Below, piece by piece: positions 35,568 to 47,772 of a DNA stretch of 64,000 nt (positions are counted from its first letter, which is position 1; every line of letters starts with the position of its first letter). The notes beneath the pieces were generated by a model. It was not told where the DNA came from and searched no databases. It saw only the letters and a program-made list of their open reading frames with translations. The position numbers and the translations under genes are program-made. The stretch comes from Micromussa lordhowensis (lineage: Eukaryota > Cnidaria > Anthozoa > Scleractinia > Lobophylliidae), in assembly GCA_964020085.1 (NCBI GenBank), contig OZ026598.1, forward strand, positions 23,252,450 to 23,316,449, in the 5' to 3' direction.

Positions 35568-35967
35568 TGGGGTTCGAACCCTCGACCTTCCGCACAGCAG
35601 ACTGGCGCTCTACCAACTGAGCTAACCAGGAGGTGGTATAGTGAGAAACAATGGATTTTTAAACATGATTGAACCCTATGATGAAGTCATGGCAGACAGG
35701 GGGTTTAAAATCAGAGAAGATTTGATGATGCACATGGCAACGTTATCCATCCCACCTAGTTGTGCATCATCTATGCAACTGTTACCACGTGATGTCAGAG
35801 AAACATCAAACATATCATGTGTCAGAATCTATGTGGAAAAAGCAATTAGACGACTCAAAGTTTTCCTTCTTAAAAATGAACTCCCTATTTCCCTGCTTCC
35901 CCTAGCTGATGACGTTTTTTGTGTTTGCTGTGCTTTATGTAACTTGCTACCACCACTCTGTATTTAA
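34873..35967 (+). pseudogene. DDE_4-type transposase (Harbinger/ISL2EU-like), split by a SINE
   Basis: The catalytic core is recognisable on both sides of the SINE: RCIIDCFE (first Asp), then after the insertion EVMADRGFKIREDL (second Asp) and SVRIYVEKAI-like RIYVEKAIRRLK (Glu). It ends ALCNLLPPLCI. Before the core, WVKLMSKELSTLIVWPSQQQIRKTLP is the usual helix-turn-helix lead-in. One frameshift near 35,165 and the SINE at 35251-35640 inactivate it. The 5' part is missing. Confidence 0.8.
35251..35640 (-). repeat. tRNA-derived SINE inside the transposase
   Basis: On the minus strand it begins with a tRNA-like head (TAGCTCAGTTGGTAGAGCG as A box, GGTTCGAACCC as B box) and ends with TATGAC repeats. 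Transposase codons end exactly before it (DIFI) and resume after it (VRNNGFLNM). This is a SINE head, not a functional tRNA gene. Confidence 0.85.
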
Positions 35968-36690
35968 TACTATTTTTATTTATTAGGTTTTTCTATGGGT
36001 ACATTAGTCCAGGTGACATATACAATGCTCAAAAAAAAAACTTTGAACCCTTAAGCTTTGGCAAAACAATATCCTTTATCCTGAACCAAAGATCCAAACT
36101 ATTACTCCTCAAGGGTGAGACAGGAATAATATTTTGACTCTATATTATCTTTGTTTGTAACTAATTGTGTAATGATAATTAACAACAACTTTTATTTGCA
36201 TCAAATGAAATTGAAGGTGCTGTTTGTTTATGAAGTTTATATTATTGTACTGTTTATAGCAAGAGGCACATAACAGAACATTAACCAACAAAACATTTAG
36301 GGGCCATAGATTTTAGAACCTCACCTATCTACATTTTTGAAGTGTGAGATATTCTTTGCTTAACAAGATGACATCCATCATTTTTGCCACCATAGTATTA
36401 TTCATATTGGAAATTATGTTCTGTTAATATTTCTTGTATGTTACATTATTATATTTCTGGTGTATAACTGCAACTTGTTATATCAGTTATCTCACCTTCT
36501 GGCTAACATTTTTCCCTTGTGATGTTACTTTAAGTTCAATTTCCTTGTTTGTATTAATCTAAAATACAATATTGTAAATCTGAAAGACGTTCTCTGGTTA
36601 AAAATTTGGTTAAAATATAAGCTTTCGGCTATCTATCTATAGCCTTTAACGAATAAAAAATGTAAGAAGCGCGAATAAAATATATACAAA
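35968..36690. other. Spacer including Penelope 3' flank
   Basis: AT-rich. The words AAGCTTTCGGCTATCTATCTATAG near 36,620-36,645 fit Penelope-type terminal sequence. Otherwise nothing recognised. Confidence 0.35.
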
Positions 36691-36756
36691 AAGGGGTGTG
36701 AAAAATTCAATGCGGGTGAGAACTAACTAAAATATGAATAAGAATGATCAAAAAAA

Positions 36757-37976
36757 TTACAATAAAATAGAGTATTGCCTAGGTAACGGTTTAGAATTAT
36801 TGTCCGCGTTAACAGTATTGGCGGTATGCCAAGATTCCAAAGTTTTTCTAACGCGGTAGTTGCCTTTGTCAATTACGCATGCATTATTAAAGTCAATAGA
36901 GTGATCGTTCTTCCATGCATGGTTGGCAATGTTTGACCCTTTCACGCACTTTTTTAAGTTTCTTTGATGTTCTTTTTTCCGCGTTAAAAAGCCTCTTCCA
37001 GTTTCGCCAATGTAACTCCACGGACAGTCCGAGCACGGAATTTTGTAGACAACATTGCATTGTTGGTCCAAGGGCTGTCTTGTTTTTGGAGATGGAAATT
37101 CTTGCTGAAGGGTTTTAAGTGGTTTGGTGACGACTCGAATTTCTTGTTTGCGTAATAATCTCATGAGGGGCTCTGTCAAGCCGCTAATATATGGAAGGCA
37201 CGCGAATCCATGGGGTGTATTCTGTGGGTCAGCCCAACTAAAGAACATTGCTACCAATTCTTCTGGTGGTGGTACAGTTGGTGATGGTGGCTTCTTTCTA
37301 TTTTTAGAAATGTTAGAGATGACTGAGGACGGGTAGCCATTGGCTTTTAGTGCATCTGTGACATGGTTGGTCTCGCGTGATTTTCCTTCGTTAGTGCTTG
37401 GGAGATTAGACGCCCGGAATAGCAGGGTAGAGGCCGTGCTGATCTTGTGTTTTCTCTCGTGATGCGAGGAGAAGTCTAGATATCTATCAGTGTGGGTTGG
37501 TTTTCGATAAACATCAATGACAGCAACACCATTTTTTCTTGAAACTAAGGTGTCAAGGAAGGCAATTTGTCCATTGTTCTCTTCTTCAATGGTAAACGTG
37601 ATCTTAGGGTCGACGGCGTTTAAGGTGTCGTGGAAGGAATGGACAGCAACTTTCTTGATGATCACAAAGCTGTCATCGACATATCGTTTCCAGATCCTTG
37701 GCGGAACAGTGGCGGAGCTAATGGCTGACTCTTCTATCACTTCCATACAGAGGTTAGCGACGATAGGGCTAACAGGGCTGCCCATGGCACAACCATGAAT
37801 CTGCTTGTATGTGCGGTTATTATAGACGAAATAGTTGTTTGAAAGAGTGAAGTCAAGGAGAGAGATGATGTCGTCGGTAGAGAGGCTTGTCTGGTCTGTA
37901 GTGTGCTGTCACAGCTCAGTTTATTGCGGATATAATCGCAGGCTTTATTCACTGGGATAGCTGTGAAAAGGGACAT
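36757..37976 (-). pseudogene. Penelope-like retroelement: RT plus GIY-YIG endonuclease, 5'-truncated
   Basis: From the 5' side: DMSLFTAIPV (decayed), MGSPVSPIVANLCME, then the catalytic RYVDDSFVI, FLDTLVSRK and VYRKPTHTDRYL. The C-terminus holds a GIY-YIG nuclease (VVYKIPCSDC, SYIGETGRGF, RKKEHQRNLKK). This domain order defines Penelope-like elements. A frameshift near 37,890 splits the start. Truncation at about 37,980 abuts the first visible exon of the large transposase, so it probably removed or displaced that gene's 5' end. Confidence 0.88.
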
Positions 37977-38018
37977 ATCTTAATGCAAATCCAATGTCCT
38001 GGTTTTCTAAACTTCCAG

Positions 38019-40215
38019 ACTTTAGACGAAGTACTACGAAGTGTTGAAAGTGACGATCGTGGTGCGGGACCAAGTGGTGTTACTTACCCTCAGCCAGCGA
38101 AGAGAAAACGTGGGGAAGAAGACTCTTCATTAGCAAGCAATTCAACTTGTACTGAAACGAACGTAATGTCTTCTGTCGATCAGCAGTCAGACGAACTGGA
38201 GCAAATGGAGTCCGAATTGCCAGAAGAACGGGACGAAATCAAAGCTAGCGAAAGAAAGTATTCGAACGAATGCTCCAGTTGCAATGGCATGATGAACGAG
38301 GGCAGGAAGCTGAGGAATACCGTGAAGACGTTAAGAGAAAAGTTGAAGAAGAAGAGGGAACCACTTAGAGCGGCTCAACTGAAACTTAAAGGTATGTTAA
38401 GCATCCTGGCGAATTTATTATGGATCTTCATGTATTTCCCGCCATGTTGAAATATGGCGCGGAATGCCGTGATTGTTTCCTGTAGAACCTCCATCGCCTC
38501 AGTGTCAAATGACTGGTAGTGAAGTATTTCCTCTGAAGTATTTCGTCCCGCCTAACTGGTGCTGCTTTGATTTTCATTAATTTGTGTTGCCCTAAACGTG
38601 AGCTTACAATATGCGACCGAACCGCGAGCTTAGAATTTTACTAGAATAAAAAAAGATTGTGATTTTAGTACAATGTTATGAAGATATTCTTCCTTATTAT
38701 ATGGGATTTTTTTCTTTTGTTTCTATAAAGAATTGGAAACTCGGGAGGATGTCAGCATTGAGAATGCTGTGGAGGGAAGTGGTGAGAGTGATTGTGGTGA
38801 GGCGACAGATGAGGAGGAGCCTATGGACGAAGAAGAAGGGTGCGAGAGTCCATATGAAACAGAGGATGAAGCCACAACAGAGGCAGAAATATCGGAGGAC
38901 GATGGAGAAGCTGTATCAAATAAGTCTGAAAGGTTAGACTTGTGAGTCATCAAAATTACAGCATGTGAAACATATACCATGGCATGGGTTATATGAAAAA
39001 GAATAAAGCAAAAGAAAACAATAATAATTCATTATTGCGATCCCTTATCCTGAAAAAAAAAACCTGAGACAATACCTATAGTACAATGAATCAGACAGAC
39101 AGTGACCTTGGTACAGCTGTATGGTGCAACTGCCAAAATTTTTATCCTACCAAGGATCTTCGTTTGGGTTACAAGTTTCTGATGTTTTACATGTACTGGG
39201 AATACTTTTAGGGAGAATTTTACAAAAAATTCTTGACTACCTGAATTTTTGGTTAGAACAATTGGGGAAAGGGATGGGAAGTAGCTATATATGCAGGGAG
39301 AGGCACAGGTGAAAATCACATACATGTAGTCCAAGAAGTGTGTAATTTTTCTGGATGTTTTTATTTTGTCAGGGATTTTTGGGTGTGTTTTGACTTTCGT
39401 CTTGTATCTTTGTTACAGGGTCTCCATGAGGGACACAAATCTTCGCACGGAACCCAAACATATTGTTTTTCTGTCACAGTTGTTGTTGCTGTTTGGATTT
39501 TGCCACAACTGTAAGCGTGATAATCCAGTAGTGGATGTCCGCCAGGTTGGAACAGAAGCAGTTGTGACTACCAACTGCTCAAATCCCAAGTGCCCAAAAC
39601 CAAGGCATACGTGGCACATCCAGCCAATGATACCTGAAACAAAGCTGCCTGCTGGAAACCTTCTATTATACATGGCAATTCTGCTAGCTGGAGGGTCAGC
39701 ATCAAAAGTCTTCACTATCTTTTCTCATATGGGTCTTGGCTGCAGATCACTTAACACATTCTTCAAATATCAAAGGGTAGGTAAATTAAAACGAGAAATA
39801 AAAACTAAATAAAAATAACCACTAGTACAGTCAAGCCAATTTATTTATTTATAATTAATAGACATTTTTGGCTATTTTCTTTTCAGAACAAGCTATTTCC
39901 AACAATTGAATTATATTGGCAGACGTACCAGAAAAAGATACTGGACAAGGTAAAAAGCATCAGAGAGGGGATCATCATAGAAGGTGATGGTCGCCATGAT
40001 AGTATGGGACACTCTGCAAAGTTTGGTGCCTACACCATTTTTTGCTGCACCATACCAATGATTTTGCACTTCCCTCTTGTTCAGGTTAGTACAAATCATT
40101 ATTTTGAGACCTCTCAAAACGAAATAGTCTTGACCCTTTTACTCATCAAGAGTATTTTACTTAAGACTGAGTCACTTTTGATGTTGTTAAGTTGACTCGA
40201 GCTATCTGACTTGCA

Positions 40216-40247
<32 letters not shown>

Positions 40248-43001
40248 ATTATTATTATGCAATTATTTTTTTTCACTTTTTCATGAATATTCAGTACCTG
40301 TGTCATGCATGTACATGTAGCATTCAAGAAACCTAGTTTGTAAATAGAGTTATAAGTAGGCATGATTCTAAAAAAGTAAACAGGCATAAAACAGAAGGAT
40401 TTGTTGAAAAAATACTAATGGTTTGACAGTTTTAACTGCCCATTGCCATTTCTGAGTTGCCTTTTGTCTTTGTTTCAAAATGAGTCTTTGTGTGAAACCA
40501 TTCATATAAAATTGTGTTCCACCTACAGGTTCATTTTCGTTCAAATCAAGCTCATTCATATGAAAGGTTTTGGGGACTTGTTTTGAAACATAGTCTCAGG
40601 GTAACTCAAAAATGGCCGTTTATGTTTTACTTTATCAACAGAGAAACCAAGCTGGAAGCAGCCCAGCAATGGAGTTTATTGGCTTTAAGGCTTGCATGGA
40701 GTACTTGATTGGATATGGTCTTCTAGTGACGGCATTTGTTTCTGACAGACATGTCTCCATTGCAACTCATATGAGGAAGTCTTTGACTGAAATAACTCAC
40801 TACTTTGACATATGGCATCTGAAAAAAAGTAAGGTTATGCATGCCACCTAGCATAATTTCATGAGATCTATGAATTAAATTAAGGTTTTATTAAACAATT
40901 GAATCGATCATTGTAATCTCTATTTTGATAGTCTCTTATAAAAGTCAGAACAACATCTTAAGGTTACTGTAGACCTTCCAGGAACAAATTTTCTGAATTT
41001 TTTTTTTCGCCCATTGGACAGCTTACACATTGATTTATAATTTGGTGAAAAAATTATTTGGAATTCGTTAACCTTAAGTGGAAATCATAGGTCAAATGCA
41101 GGCTAATTTATCTTTTCTTCACAGAAATCCGAAAGGTCCTGTCAAAGCTCTCGAAAGAAAAGGGCTGCGAGTCACTGGCTGAATGGATCAGACCATGCGA
41201 GAATCACCTTTACTGGAGTGCTACCACAACATTTAGCGGGAATGGGAAAGTCATCTGGGCTAAGTTTAGCTCTTTCCTTAGTCACATTGTTAATAAGCAT
41301 TCAAACTTAAGTGATGCATTATTTAACAAATGTTTCCATGGTGCAATCCATCCTCGAAAATGGTTAAAATTGGGTAGCTATTTGTACAATTTAGGCTAAA
41401 AAAATATCTAGCGAAAACAAAATAAATTTGTAATCAAGTATTGTTGGAGATATCTGCAACCCCCTCCTAGAGTCTGCCCATTGTCATGATAGGTTTGCTT
41501 CATAATACCCTATCTCTCCAAATTTATATAATATTTTCACTCTTCTTAGGTTCTGTGGCCTATGAAAAATTGCACAGTGCACTTACCAATGTTAATCTGA
41601 TGAAAGGAATCAAGCAGGCTTCTCCCTTTGCACAAACAAGTTGTTTGGAGGGATTTCATTCGGTTTTAAATCATTTTGCCCCAAAAATGATTGCATATTC
41701 TTATGTTGGAATGTACTGCAGGTATGGCAGTTTCTTTGAGGTACATGTAATTAAACATTAGTTAAGAGGTGCGATGCAACATTGTGGTTGACAATGCTGA
41801 AAAAAAAAATTGTTTTTAAGGTAATTAAATCGTTAAACAAGTTTGGTGAGTGTCCTATAGGTGAGACACTGCTTACAAGGATTATTAAATGAATATAACC
41901 CACAATCTTGTACACTTTAAGTTACGGATGACACAAACTTGTATGGTGTGTCTGTGTATATTAATAAAAAGACCATTGTTTGATTCCTCAGTATAAACGA
42001 CCTGTTCTTTCCACAGACACATACTTGCTGCTGTTCACTTTAACTTTAACCTGCAAAGGGATGCAAGACTTCGAAATGCTGATGATGCTGAACAGATTAA
42101 GGTGGCATACCCAAAGTTCAAGAATGGTGGAGGAATGTCAGAGTTTTACAGAACTTTGGTAAATATGTCAATGTTGCTTATTTTTGTTAGAAGTTATAGA
42201 AAGTATTGTGTATAATTTTCCTCATAAATCTAGACAATGAACCAGCTTCAGTGTTGGGACAATCTTAGGGAATTATGACTCAAACTCATGGAAGTTTTTC
42301 TTTAAAACAGGTATGCGTTGTTTCATGATAAGTTTTCAGTTATGTAATATAACATACCTTTTGTTTTAGATTATGTTGAAGATATTTTTCAAACTTTTCT
42401 GACGGCAACCAGTGATCAAATGAAGAGTGCTGCAGAAAAGCTGAAAGCAATGACTCCTCCTCCTATGAACTCCATGCTGGAAAAGGAATCCCGAACAGAT
42501 GCAGTGCAGAAGAGTAGACAGGAGTAAAAGGACAGTAGAAGATGTGCCCCCAACTACTACAGGTAAGGAGGATCTCCTAACTATACCAGCTGCATTAAAA
42601 ATCAGAGACACACTGATAATTGGTGTGATGTTTCCTTGCCTCCTGAGCTGGTCTGCTAATGGAAAATTGTGTCTGATCCAGAGGACTGAAAAGATGGGTA
42701 CATACTGTATGTCACAGTAGGAAATACTTCATTCGCTTAAAATCCTATTGGGCCTTCCCTCTTTTGAAAAATCTGACACATTGAAAATCAGTTGCCACTA
42801 ATATAATTTCATGACATTATTACCAGTGTTGAATTAATTTTGTTGTGTTGCTATTTTTTTTGCATTGCAGAGCCTGAAGTTCATGAAAGCCAGCGTCCAA
42901 CCAAACAAAGGGCATTACCCAAATGCTCAGTGTGTGGACAGTTCTTGAAGGGACACAGTAAACTTATGGACTGTCCCAAGGATCAACAGAAAGACCCCTA
43001 G
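38019..43001 (+). pseudogene. DDE-type transposase, ten visible exons
   Basis: Exons 38019-38391, 38730-38931, 39419-39776, 39887-40084, 40642-40828, 41125-41373, 41550-41721, 42017-42158, 42370-42562 and 42871-43001; most junctions are phase-consistent. Order: coiled coil after CSSCNGMMNEG, acidic exon, CHNCKRD...CSNPKCP zinc module, GDGRHDSMGHSAKFGAYT, SDRHVSIATHMR with FDIWHLKK, LEGFHSVLNHFAPK, HFNFNLQRD, and a final zinc knuckle CSVCGQFLKGH. The Asp residues in GDGRHDS and SDRHVSI and the Glu in LEGFHS are candidate DDE residues. I suspect a Kolobok-like relation but cannot prove it. One frameshift lies in exon nine, and any 5' exons (a THAP domain would be expected) are missing beyond the Penelope insertion. 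Confidence 0.68.
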
Positions 43002-43355
43002 TTTTGATTCTTTTCTGTTAAAATAATGAAGAAATATCAAACAAAATACACTGCATTCAATTAATTATTTCTGTAGTGTTTTTATTATGCATTTTATTTG
43101 CATACGCTGTATACATGTTCTATTGAGGTTCACTCTCTTTTATTATTTTGTGTCATGTGCTTTTTTACACTTTTTCCAAAAATATATTTTTATAATCATC
43201 AACAGTAACTTGTGGAACATTTAAATAATTCAATTGGATAGTTTAGAGAGATCTCAGCTGTAGGTTTGCATAACAATCAGCATTTAGGCAAAATGTGAAT
43301 ATCACATGTAAGTTTATCAAGATGCTCTTGTATCACCTAAACAGTCTCAATAAAG

Positions 43356-44657
43356 TCACAAGTCCTCTTTGTCTAAGTCAAATCCGGTAAAATGGACCTC
43401 CTTGTCACAAGGGAATGCTTTTCTGATAGCAGTGTATGCACATGCTGGCAAAGGAATCCTCTTGTTGCCTAAAAACCCATGTACCAGTCGTGAAATTTCC
43501 CGATAGGAAATACTCCTCAGGAAGCTGAAAATAAATGTTTGAGAAATAAAGGCTCATTGTTGTTTAATTTCATAACTATGTGTGTAGATGACTTTTTATC
43601 ATGAAGTAATGTCCCAGTTTAGGGTGACAGGAAGAGAATTTTTTTACTGATTTTTAGTTTTCCTTTGCAAATGGGATGCAGGGATCTGGGGTCAAGTGTT
43701 AGATGAAAAAAAAATATAGATCTCGTGGCAAAGTTAGTAATTCCCTACATTTAAATCAATGTTGACCATGACAAGAAATATTGCGAATCTTACATGCAAA
43801 GATTCTTGAAGCTGAAAATATAGATCTCGTGGCGAAGTTAGTAATTCCCTACATTTAAATCAATGTTGACCATGACAAGAAATATTACGAATCTTACATG
43901 AAAAGATTCTTGAAGCTGTCTACAAAAGCCTTTTCAGTAGGTACTTCAGTTGTGATGAAAATGATCACCGAATCGGTGTTGAGAAAATATTTACACTAAG
44001 TGGGGTTTATCGACAGCTATTTACCTTTCCTCTGCTCCTTTTTGGCTGTATCTCTTTTTCCCTTTTGTTCAATATTTGTCGGCTGCCAATCTAAGGCTCC
44101 ATTTCTGCAGGCAAACTGGATTGAAACCTGGATGCTGGATTATGCAGGTTAGTTCCAAGCCTGGTGCGAGATCATTGATGACCAGTTCGCTCGTCAAGGC
44201 TTCCACACATCCATCCAACTCTCGGCAGCAATAACACTCGCTAATGTCTTGTAACCATCCACGATCACAGTTTCTACATTTACACCTAGGAAAAGTCGTA
44301 CATAAACTCACAGTTAGCCAGCGATCACAGACACAAATTGGAGTTGGTCGAAACTCGCGTTTGTTTACACACAAAAGCGACTTACCATTTGCTGACTTCC
44401 TCCTTTCCATTTAAACGATCTTGCAGTTCTTTCTCAAGTTCCTCATCAGTTTTTCTTTCTTCTCCGTATATTGCCAACGAATCGTTATCCGCTAATGGTT
44501 CGTCTGCATACGCTTCAAGTTCATTGTCCAAATCCTCTCCATCTTGTTCACTCAATTTCGGCGAGCCTTCTACCTCCAACATGTAATCGGCAATGAAATT
44601 TTCTTCCGAGTCTTCTGAATCAGAACTGGAGGTAAAATTTACATCTTCTGAGGCCAT
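43356..44657 (-). pseudogene. Stand-alone P2X7 C-terminal (ballast) domain gene, three exons
   Basis: Exons 44386-44657 (ATG at 44657), 44025-44285 and 43356-43524 join in phase. Exon 1 is acidic (TSSSDSEDSEENF), exon 2 has CKCRNCDRG, ECYCCRE and HPGFNPVCLQKWSL, and exon 3 has FLRSISYREISRLVHGFLG and AYTAIRKAFP. Exon number, phases and domain split match the 31.1 kb gene. An in-frame TGA at 44069-44071 in exon 2 (CGA expected) separates the Cys-rich core from the C-terminus. Intron 2 contains a 104-bp tandem duplication. It lies between the transposase (tail-to-tail) and the helicase (same strand). Confidence 0.83.
43711..43918. repeat. 104-bp tandem duplication in intron
   Basis: Two copies, 43711-43814 and 43815-43918, differ at only a few positions and begin with AAAATATAGATCTCGTGGC. 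Confidence 0.9.
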
Positions 44658-44947
44658 TCTTCCTTTGACTATAGCTTCTGATGTCAAAAAGGCAAAATAA
44701 ATGTTTTTCTTCGCTTTGGAATAGTGATTGTTCGTAACCAAAACAAAGAATGACCGAAGGACGCCGCAGAGAATCTCCTTGTTTGACGTCACTAGTTCCC
44801 ATGCCCCGAATACTCGGTCATGTGGTTGCAAAAGGCGAACTTTGACGGTCTATAAAAAAGAGAGGTTTCAAGCAATCACAGAAATTCTTGTGGTATTTTA
44901 CTCAGAAAAGTATGGAGAATTTGTTAAACTAATAAAAGTTTTTGGGG

Positions 44948-47297
44948 TTATAGGCACTTTAACAGATGTGACAAGTCATCAGATGCAGACCAATCTTCAA
45001 ATCTCATAATGTCGAGGAATTCATCGAAATTTGGAATATCTAAAAATAGCTCCTGTATGAGTTCCAAAACCTTAAGTGCATGAACAATAGAAAATATGGG
45101 ACACAACTCCAAAATGTCATTTACAGTAAATAGGCGATGACAATTGGTTACAACATCTTGTACAAGTTGGTCTGAGAATCCATGACAGGAAATGTCATCA
45201 AACACTGAATTAGACTCTCCTTTACTTCCATTAAAGAATCTGTCAAGTCTAACTTATCCTGGTTGGAAACAGGTCTTGTAAGAAGAAAATCCCTGGTAGT
45301 TCTTCCTTCACCATGTTTAAACTGTTCAAACAAAGGTTTGCTCAATTCACACTGACCACAGCTACACTTTGAAGAACAGTAACTGCAACAGGAGTGTCCA
45401 GGCTCTTGTGGCTGGATGCACTCATCTATTGGTTTATATGCTGCCACACGAAGACACCCCTTTGCCTTGACCATTGCTTTGATATCCTCCTCACAATGAC
45501 TAAGCTGCTGCCCATGGTAGATGATGAGAACATGACTGGGAAGACCATCTCTGCCAGCTCGCCCAGCCTCTTGATGTTGATCTAGAAGACTTCTAGCAGG
45601 TCACCAGTACACAATGTACCGAATGTCTGGAAAGTTTACGCCCATACTCAGGGCAGAAGAGGCCACTACAACCCGTACCTTCCCCTCTCCTCGGAAAGAC
45701 TGCACAATTCTGTTCTTGCAATGTGGCCAAGAACTCGAATGATAAATCCCGATAAGACATTTCGGTTGCTCACATAATTCCTTGGGAGAGTAAGCATGTT
45801 TCTCAAGTTTCATCATCAAATAATTCACCACACAAGCAATATCATTCATGGTATTGCAAAACACAATTGTTTTGTCTGTCAATTCTCCTTTTTCCTTGAA
45901 ATGGTGAACCAACCAGTCAAGTTCTGCAAACATGACATCTTTTTTTGTGCTGACAATTGCAAAATGCAAATTATTTCTATTTGGACTAACATGAACCATC
46001 AGAGGATCCTTCAAACAGTGTTGAGATAATGACAGAACATGTGTTTGCATCAGCCGTGCCTGTCAGTGCTGCAAAAGGGGTCTCTAGGCAAAACAAAGGA
46101 GAAAAAAAAATCATGAAAAAATGTAAATGGCATACAGTGGACAAATACTGTACAACGGGTAACAGTTTTCAAATTAAATTTCACTAGCCAATGATATAAA
46201 GCAAATGCTAAAATTTTCTTGTCTGCAATAGACAACTGCTTGCAACAAATATTAGAGCCACTGTCTCGTCCTTACACCTAGAGATGATTTTCATTAACAA
46301 ATAGGTAACCATGGTATTATTCTATCCAACTAATTCATTGTCAAATGATGAATGCAAACAAAATTTTGCAGCTATCTGTTGGATTTAGCACCAAGAAGAG
46401 AGTGCCAAACTGTGAAACATGAATATCAATAACCTTTAAAATTATTGCCACTACTTTCATAAAAGTATTTTAAAAGTAAAAAATGCACTGTATATCCAAC
46501 AAGAAAAGCAAAATATCACTGACAACATAACACTTGTCAAGTTACCTTTCTTGAAGAAGGAACGAAGAATAGCGAGCTCTCCATACTCTCCTCTAAATGC
46601 GATAGTGCCACCTTGTGAAACACCAGATCTCTTTCCCTTCAATTTCCTGTATAGGCATAAAATATGACTTGTTGATCTGAAAGAGCAACATACATGTATA
46701 TACAACGAGTTACAGATCTGAATCGAATATTATTTACTTCAAATCCCCTCTGAATATCCATAGCATAAATATTGCTCACCTAAAACCCGTCCATGTTTCA
46801 ATCGTGTGTGATTCATCGACCACACAGGCAACCATTCGTCGTGAAAACACAGTGTCCTTCTTTAAGGATTGTAGGAACCTCTTGTCCAGGGCACTTTCCG
46901 CAGAGGAATAAACAATGTGATATTTTCCACCCTCGACCTCTGTTAAATCAGCGAGCTTTTCCGACAAATTACATGCAGATAAACCCATACTCTCCACTTC
47001 AAAAATTTGGTCGCTAATAATGCTAGTAAGAGGGCAAATTACAAGCACAGAAGCAGTTTGAGTGTGGCCATTGCGATTTCTATTTTCTAATAACACCAGC
47101 AACTGGAATATGAGACTCTTTCCAAAACCCGTTGGTAAAACTGGCACCAAGTCTTTCTTTTCATATAGTTGTTTCACCGCTTTCCTCTGTTCATCTTTCA
47201 AGGTTATCTTGCGACCTTTGTCTTCTAACTCTAGCAAGATTTCCTTCAAAATTTGTTCAAACTTGGCTTCCCTATCTCTTTCGAGTGCATCCGCCAT
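44948..47297 (-). pseudogene. RecQ-like helicase of the large cassette, frameshifted
   Basis: Exon 1 46780-47297 (ATG at 47297) has VLPTGFGKSLIFQ (an intact motif I, unlike the 15.9-23.6 kb copy), CPLTSIISDQI and VVDESHTIETW. Exon 2 46546-46646 has GGTIAFRGEYGELAILRSFF. Exon 3 44948-46068 has LTGTAD, IVFCNTMND, ALSMGVNFPDIRYIVYW and EAGRAGRDG, then a Cys-rich block (CCSYCSSKCSCGQC) shared with the other helicase. Damage: shifts near 46,050 and 45,205 and a TGA at 45,601-45,603. The shared Cys pattern and acidic tail argue that the two helicases belong to one transposon-borne family. Confidence 0.8.
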
Positions 47298-47402
47298 CTT
47301 GCTTTTTATTCTCAAATGTCTTCCAAAACATCTTGACCAATCAGAAGGTCGTATCAGGTAATGATTGACGCATAATTAAAAACGAACCAATGGCGATTTT
47401 TT

Positions 47403-47530
47403 GTTCGCCGGCGAACGAGAAAGACAAAATAAACAATGGGTTAGCTGCAGGCGCTTCCGTTCCCTCATCCCCCCTCCCCCTCTTCGTCCCCGCATCTCCC
47501 TTCCGCTTTCTAGCGCCTGCCACGCAGGCT
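47403..47530. repeat. GC-rich palindromic sequence, possible transposon end
   Basis: Contains the perfect palindrome GTTCGCCGGCGAAC (47403-47416) and the inverted pair GCAGGCGC (47447-47454) and GCGCCTGC (47513-47520), flanking a polypyrimidine CCCCCTCCCCC core. It lies just upstream of the helicase start, where a TIR would be expected, but its partner is missing. Confidence 0.45.
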
Positions 47531-47772
47531 AGCACCAAGCCTTTGTAATCAAGAGTTACTATGGACAAACTATACTCGTTAATATTGCTGTGGTATTGAA
47601 ATCCCTATGACATTCTATACTGGTACCTCTGGGCATTCTGCCTTTACAGACTGTTTCGAAATATAAGCAAAGTCGTTTGAATGTTGATAATCAAAAGTAA
47701 GATTTATGCAATTCGGTAAATCACATAAGTCAAATCCGGGCCAATGTCATTGTTTAAAGTTAGAGTTCAGTC

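Larger units (their letters stand above)
38019..47530. mobile_element. Large cassette: transposase, P2X7-ballast gene, RecQ-like helicase
   Basis: The plus-strand transposase faces two minus-strand genes, a ballast-domain gene and a RecQ-like helicase. The left end is lost to a Penelope insertion. The right end may be the GC-rich palindromic sequence at 47.40-47.53 kb, but no matching left TIR was found. I infer a single transposon from gene content and from the parallel with the elements at 15.9-23.6 and 31.1-33.7 kb. Confidence 0.45.

Noticed and set aside
35570..35640. tRNA-like sequence with perfect A and B boxes
   Set aside because: It is the head of a SINE that continues for over 300 bp and interrupts a transposase; no independent tRNA gene is supported.
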